Of a DNA stretch of 22,177 nucleotides, positions 20,364-22,177 are shown piece after piece. Every line of letters starts with the position of its first letter. The stretch's first letter is position 1. The position numbers were made by a program, and so were the translations under genes. The DNA comes from Symbiodinium natans. Its lineage: Eukaryota > Sar > Dinophyceae > Suessiales > Symbiodiniaceae. Where the stretch lies: NCBI GenBank assembly GCA_905221605.1, contig CAJNDS010001345.1:1-22177 (forward strand), read 5' to 3'. The notes beneath the pieces were generated by a model. It made no database searches and had not been told where the DNA came from. It worked only from the letters and a program-made list of their open reading frames with translations.

Positions 20364-20538
20364 TTTAGGGTTTAGGGTTTAGGGTTTAGGGTTTAGGGTT
20401 TAGGGTTTAGGGTTTAGGGTTTAAGGGTTTAGGGTTTAGGGGTTTAGGGTTTAGGGTTTAGGGGTTTAGGGTTTAGGGTTTAGGGTTTAGGGTTTAGGGT
20501 TTAGGGTTTAGGGTTTAGGGTTTAGGGTTTAGGGTTTA
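20364..20538 (+). repeat. Telomeric repeat array T4, (TTTAGGG)n
   Basis: About 25 units with three one-base insertions (TTTAAGGG near 20422, TTTAGGGG near 20438 and 20461). Preceded by a TTCTGGCCTTGAGGG spacer and ended by TTTA against U4. Confidence 0.98.
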
Positions 20539-20562
20539 TAGAAATTGTATAGGGTTTGTGTC

Positions 20563-20623
20563 CGGGGTTTTGGGGGGTTTTGGGGGGTTTTGGGGGGTTT
20601 TGGGGGGTTTTGCCGGGTTTTGT
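20563..20623 (+). repeat. TTTTGGGGGG block in U4
   Basis: Same block as in U3, but with all TTTTGGGGGG units intact (the GTGTT variant of U3 is absent). Confidence 0.85.
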
Positions 20624-20649
20624 TTTTTGCTTTTGTCCTTGGGGTTGTG

Positions 20650-21074
20650 GGGCTGGGGCTGGGGGAGGGGCTGGAGGGGCTGGCGGGGCTGTAGGGGCTG
20701 GAGGGGCTGGAGCTGGATTGGCTGGATTGGCTGGAGGGGCTGGAGGGGCTGGAGGGGCTGGAGCCGCTGGAGGGGCTGGAGGGGCTGGAGGGGCTGGAGG
20801 GGCTGGAGGGGCTGGAGGGGGGCTGGAGGCTGTGGAGGGCTGGAGGGGCTGGAGGGCTGGAGGGGGAGGTGGAGGGGCTGGAGGGGCTGGAGGGGCTGGA
20901 GGGGCTGGAAGGGCCGGAGGGGCCGGAGTGGCTGGAGGGGCTGGGAGGGGCTGGAGGGGCTGGAGGGGCTGGAGGGGCTGGAGGGGCTGGGGGCTGGAGG
21001 GGCTGGGGGTTGAGGGGGCTGGAGGGGGCTGGAGGGGCTGGAGGGGCTGGAGGGGCTGGAGGGGCTGGAGGGGC
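20650..21074 (+). repeat. GGGGCTGGA 9-bp minisatellite in U4
   Basis: Same variant order as in U3 up to about 21010, then two more units before GGGGCAAGTGG. Confidence 0.95.
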
Positions 21075-21162
21075 AAGTGGGCTGAGAGGGGAATATTTTT
21101 GCACTGTGAAGGATGAAGGATTATTGCACGAGCTGCTCGTAATGAAACACTTACAATTTCTA
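21075..21162 (+). promoter_or_regulatory. U4 tail with ACGAGC-T-GCTCGT palindrome
   Basis: Same tail as in U3; the palindrome is at 21128-21140. Function inferred only from conservation and symmetry. Confidence 0.45.
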
Positions 21163-21181
21163 TTTATTCTGGACTTGAGGG

Positions 21182-21604
21182 TTTAGGGTTTAGGGTTTAG
21201 GGTTTAGGGTTTAGGGTTTAGGGTTTAGGGTTTAGGGTTTAGGGTTTAGGGTTTAGGGTTTAGGGTTTAGGGTTTAGGGTTTAGGGTTTAGGGTTTAGGG
21301 TTTAGGGTTTAGGGTTTAGGCTTTAGGGTTTAGGGTTTAGGGTTTAGGGTTTAGGGTTTAGGGTTTAGGGTTTAGGTTGTAGGGTTTAGGGTTTAGGGTT
21401 TAGGGTTTAGGGTTTAGGGTTTAGGGTTTAGGGTTTAGGGTTTAGGGTTTAGGGTTTAGGGTTTAGGGTTTAGGGTTTAGGGTTTAGGGTTTAGGGTTTA
21501 GGGTTTATGGTTTAGGTTTAGGGTTTAGGGTTTAGGGTTTAGGGTTTAGGGTTTAGGGTTTAGGGTTTAGGGTTTAGGGTTTAGGGTTTAGGGTTTAGGG
21601 TTTA
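21182..21604 (+). repeat. Telomeric repeat array T5, (TTTAGGG)n
   Basis: The longest array, about 60 units, nearly perfect. Variants: CTTTAGGG near 21319, GGTTGTAGGG near 21373, and TTTATGGTTTAGGTTTAGGG near 21505-21520. Confidence 0.98.
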
Positions 21605-21629
21605 TAGAAATTGTATAGGGTTTGTGTCC

Positions 21630-21688
21630 GGAGTTTTGGGGGGTTTTGGGGGGTTTTGGGGGGTTTTGGGGGGTTTTGCCGGGTTTCG
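21630..21688 (+). repeat. TTTTGGGGGG block in U5
   Basis: Starts GGAGTTTTGGGGGG, then intact TTTTGGGGGG units, then TTTTGCCGGGTTTCG. Conserved in all three short elements. Confidence 0.85.
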
Positions 21689-21715
21689 TTTTTTGCTTTT
21701 ACTCCAATGGTTTGG

Positions 21716-22029
21716 GCCGGAGGTGGGCTGGAGGGGCTGCAGGGGCTGGAGGGGCCGGAGGGGCTGGAGGGGCTGGAGGGGCTGGGCTGGAGGGGCTGAG
21801 GCTGGGTTGCAGGGCGGGGGCTGGAAGGGAGGGGCTGGAGGGGCTGGAGGGGCTGGAGGAACTCAAGAGCTGGAAAAAGTGGAGGGGCTATAGGGGCTGG
21901 GGGCTGGAGGGGCTGGGGCTGGGCTGGAGGGAAACTGAAGGGGCTGGACGGGCTGGAGGGTGGATGGAGGGGGCTGGAGGGGCTGGGGGGGCCGGGGGGG
22001 CTGGGGGGGCTGAGGGGGGCTGCGTTGGG
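21716..22029 (+). repeat. Diverged GGGGCTGGA minisatellite in U5
   Basis: GGGGCTGGA units mixed with GGGCTGGGCTGG, an interruption with AACTCAAGAGCTGGAAAAAG near 21860, and GGGGGGCCGGGGGGGCTGGG near the end. Older or less homogenised than the U3 and U4 arrays. Confidence 0.92.
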
Positions 22030-22076
22030 AAGGATTATTGCACGAGCTGCTCGTAATGAAACACCTACAATTTCTA
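22030..22076 (+). promoter_or_regulatory. U5 tail with ACGAGC-T-GCTCGT palindrome
   Basis: Only the distal part of the tail is present (AAGGATTATTGCACGAGCTG onward), with the palindrome at 22042-22054. Its survival here while the rest of the tail is lost marks it as the conserved piece. Confidence 0.45.
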
Positions 22077-22095
22077 TTTATCCTGGCCTTGAGGG

Positions 22096-22177
22096 TTTAG
22101 GGTTTAGGGTTTAGGGTTTAGGGTTTAGGGTTTAGGGTTTAGGGTTTAGGGTTTAGGGTTTAGGGTTTAGGGTTTAG
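22096..22177 (+). repeat. Telomeric repeat array T6, to the end of the window
   Basis: About 11-12 perfect TTTAGGG units, cut by the window end. The G-rich strand runs 5' to 3' toward the end, as expected for a true right telomere. It could be the chromosome terminus or another internal array followed by more elements. Confidence 0.95.

Larger units (their letters stand above)
20539..21162 (+). repeat. Short bounded element U4 (624 bp)
   Basis: Near-identical to U3, with TAGAAATTGTA at the left end and TACAATTTCTA at 21152-21162, flanked by TTTA at 20535-20538 and 21163-21166. It is 18 bp longer than U3, equal to two extra 9-bp units, visible at about 21030-21070. Other differences are a few single bases. 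Confidence 0.7.
21605..22076 (+). repeat. Short bounded element U5 (472 bp)
   Basis: Third short element, more diverged. TAGAAATTGTATAGGGTTTG at the left, TACAATTTCTA at 22066-22076, TTTA outside both (21601-21604, 22077-22080). The minisatellite is shorter and irregular, the tail is cut to its last part, and the head reads TTACTCCAATGGTTTGG where U3 and U4 have TTGTCCTTGGGGTTGTGG. Confidence 0.68.

Noticed and set aside
19722-21116. Long frames of 150-190 codons on both strands (Pro-Pro-Ala, Leu-Gln-Pro, Gly-Gly-Ala, Trp-Arg-Gly repeats)
   Set aside because: A 9-bp repeat without stop codons is open in all frames. Some frames run into TTTAGGG repeats. They are composition artefacts, not collagen-like or extensin-like genes.
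1-22177. Vertebrate (for example bird microchromosome) origin, suggested by GGGGTTTTGGGG-like and PQNPPKPPKTP-like patterns
   Set aside because: Vertebrate telomeres are TTAGGG; here hundreds of units are TTTAGGG with only isolated TTAGGG slips.
1-22177. rRNA or tRNA genes
   Set aside because: I looked for conserved rRNA stretches and for tRNA A-box, B-box and cloverleaf patterns and saw none; the sequence is fully explained by the repeat families listed.

Overview
The window is a eukaryotic chromosome end, or a subtelomere next to one, made almost entirely of repeats. I find no protein-coding, rRNA or tRNA gene I can support. The diagnostic signal is six arrays of TTTAGGG, the Arabidopsis-type telomere repeat. 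All six have the G-rich strand on + and the last one runs to the final base, which is the orientation of a right chromosome end. TTTAGGG is typical of land plants and many green algae and also occurs in several other protist groups. A photosynthetic eukaryote is therefore likely, but I cannot name a species.

Layout. Positions 1-2224, 5248-10176 and 13264-16541 are tandem arrays of a satellite of about 308 bp (about 7, 16 and 11 monomers). Each array leads into one copy of a core block of about 2.9 kb (2225-5145, 10177-13139, 16542-19464). The core always has the same order: twin hairpins, a degenerate GC-rich repeat segment, a 20-bp palindromic minisatellite of about 1.1 kb, a poly-G tract, and a conserved right-end segment. 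Each core ends in a TTTAGGG array (5146-5247, 13140-13263, 19465-19738). From 19739 onward three short elements (606, 624 and 472 bp), built on a GGGGCTGGA minisatellite, are separated by further TTTAGGG arrays (20364-20538, 21182-21604, 22096-22177).

The main discovery candidate is that everything between TTTAGGG arrays behaves as one class of bounded element. Five complete elements (7874, 6183, 606, 624 and 472 bp) begin with TAGAAATTGTA, or the same with one extra G, directly after TTTA. They end with its exact reverse complement TACAATTTCTA, directly followed by TTTA. Long satellite elements and short G-rich elements share these ends although their interiors differ completely. The arrangement recalls yeast Y' elements separated by telomere tracts, or terminal-inverted-repeat elements in telomeric DNA, but no transposase, reverse transcriptase or helicase is encoded here. 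The left-end motif also recurs about twice in every satellite monomer, always in one orientation.

Other structure includes two satellite monomer subtypes, near identity of cores 1 and 3 while core 2 between them is more diverged, and a conserved ACGAGC-T-GCTCGT palindrome in the short elements just before the telomere repeats. There is strong + strand G bias with G-quadruplex potential. Some monomers (about 560-1040, 5248-5690, 6150-6370, 7510-7830) are ragged and may reflect assembly error. All long open frames seen are by-products of these repeats.
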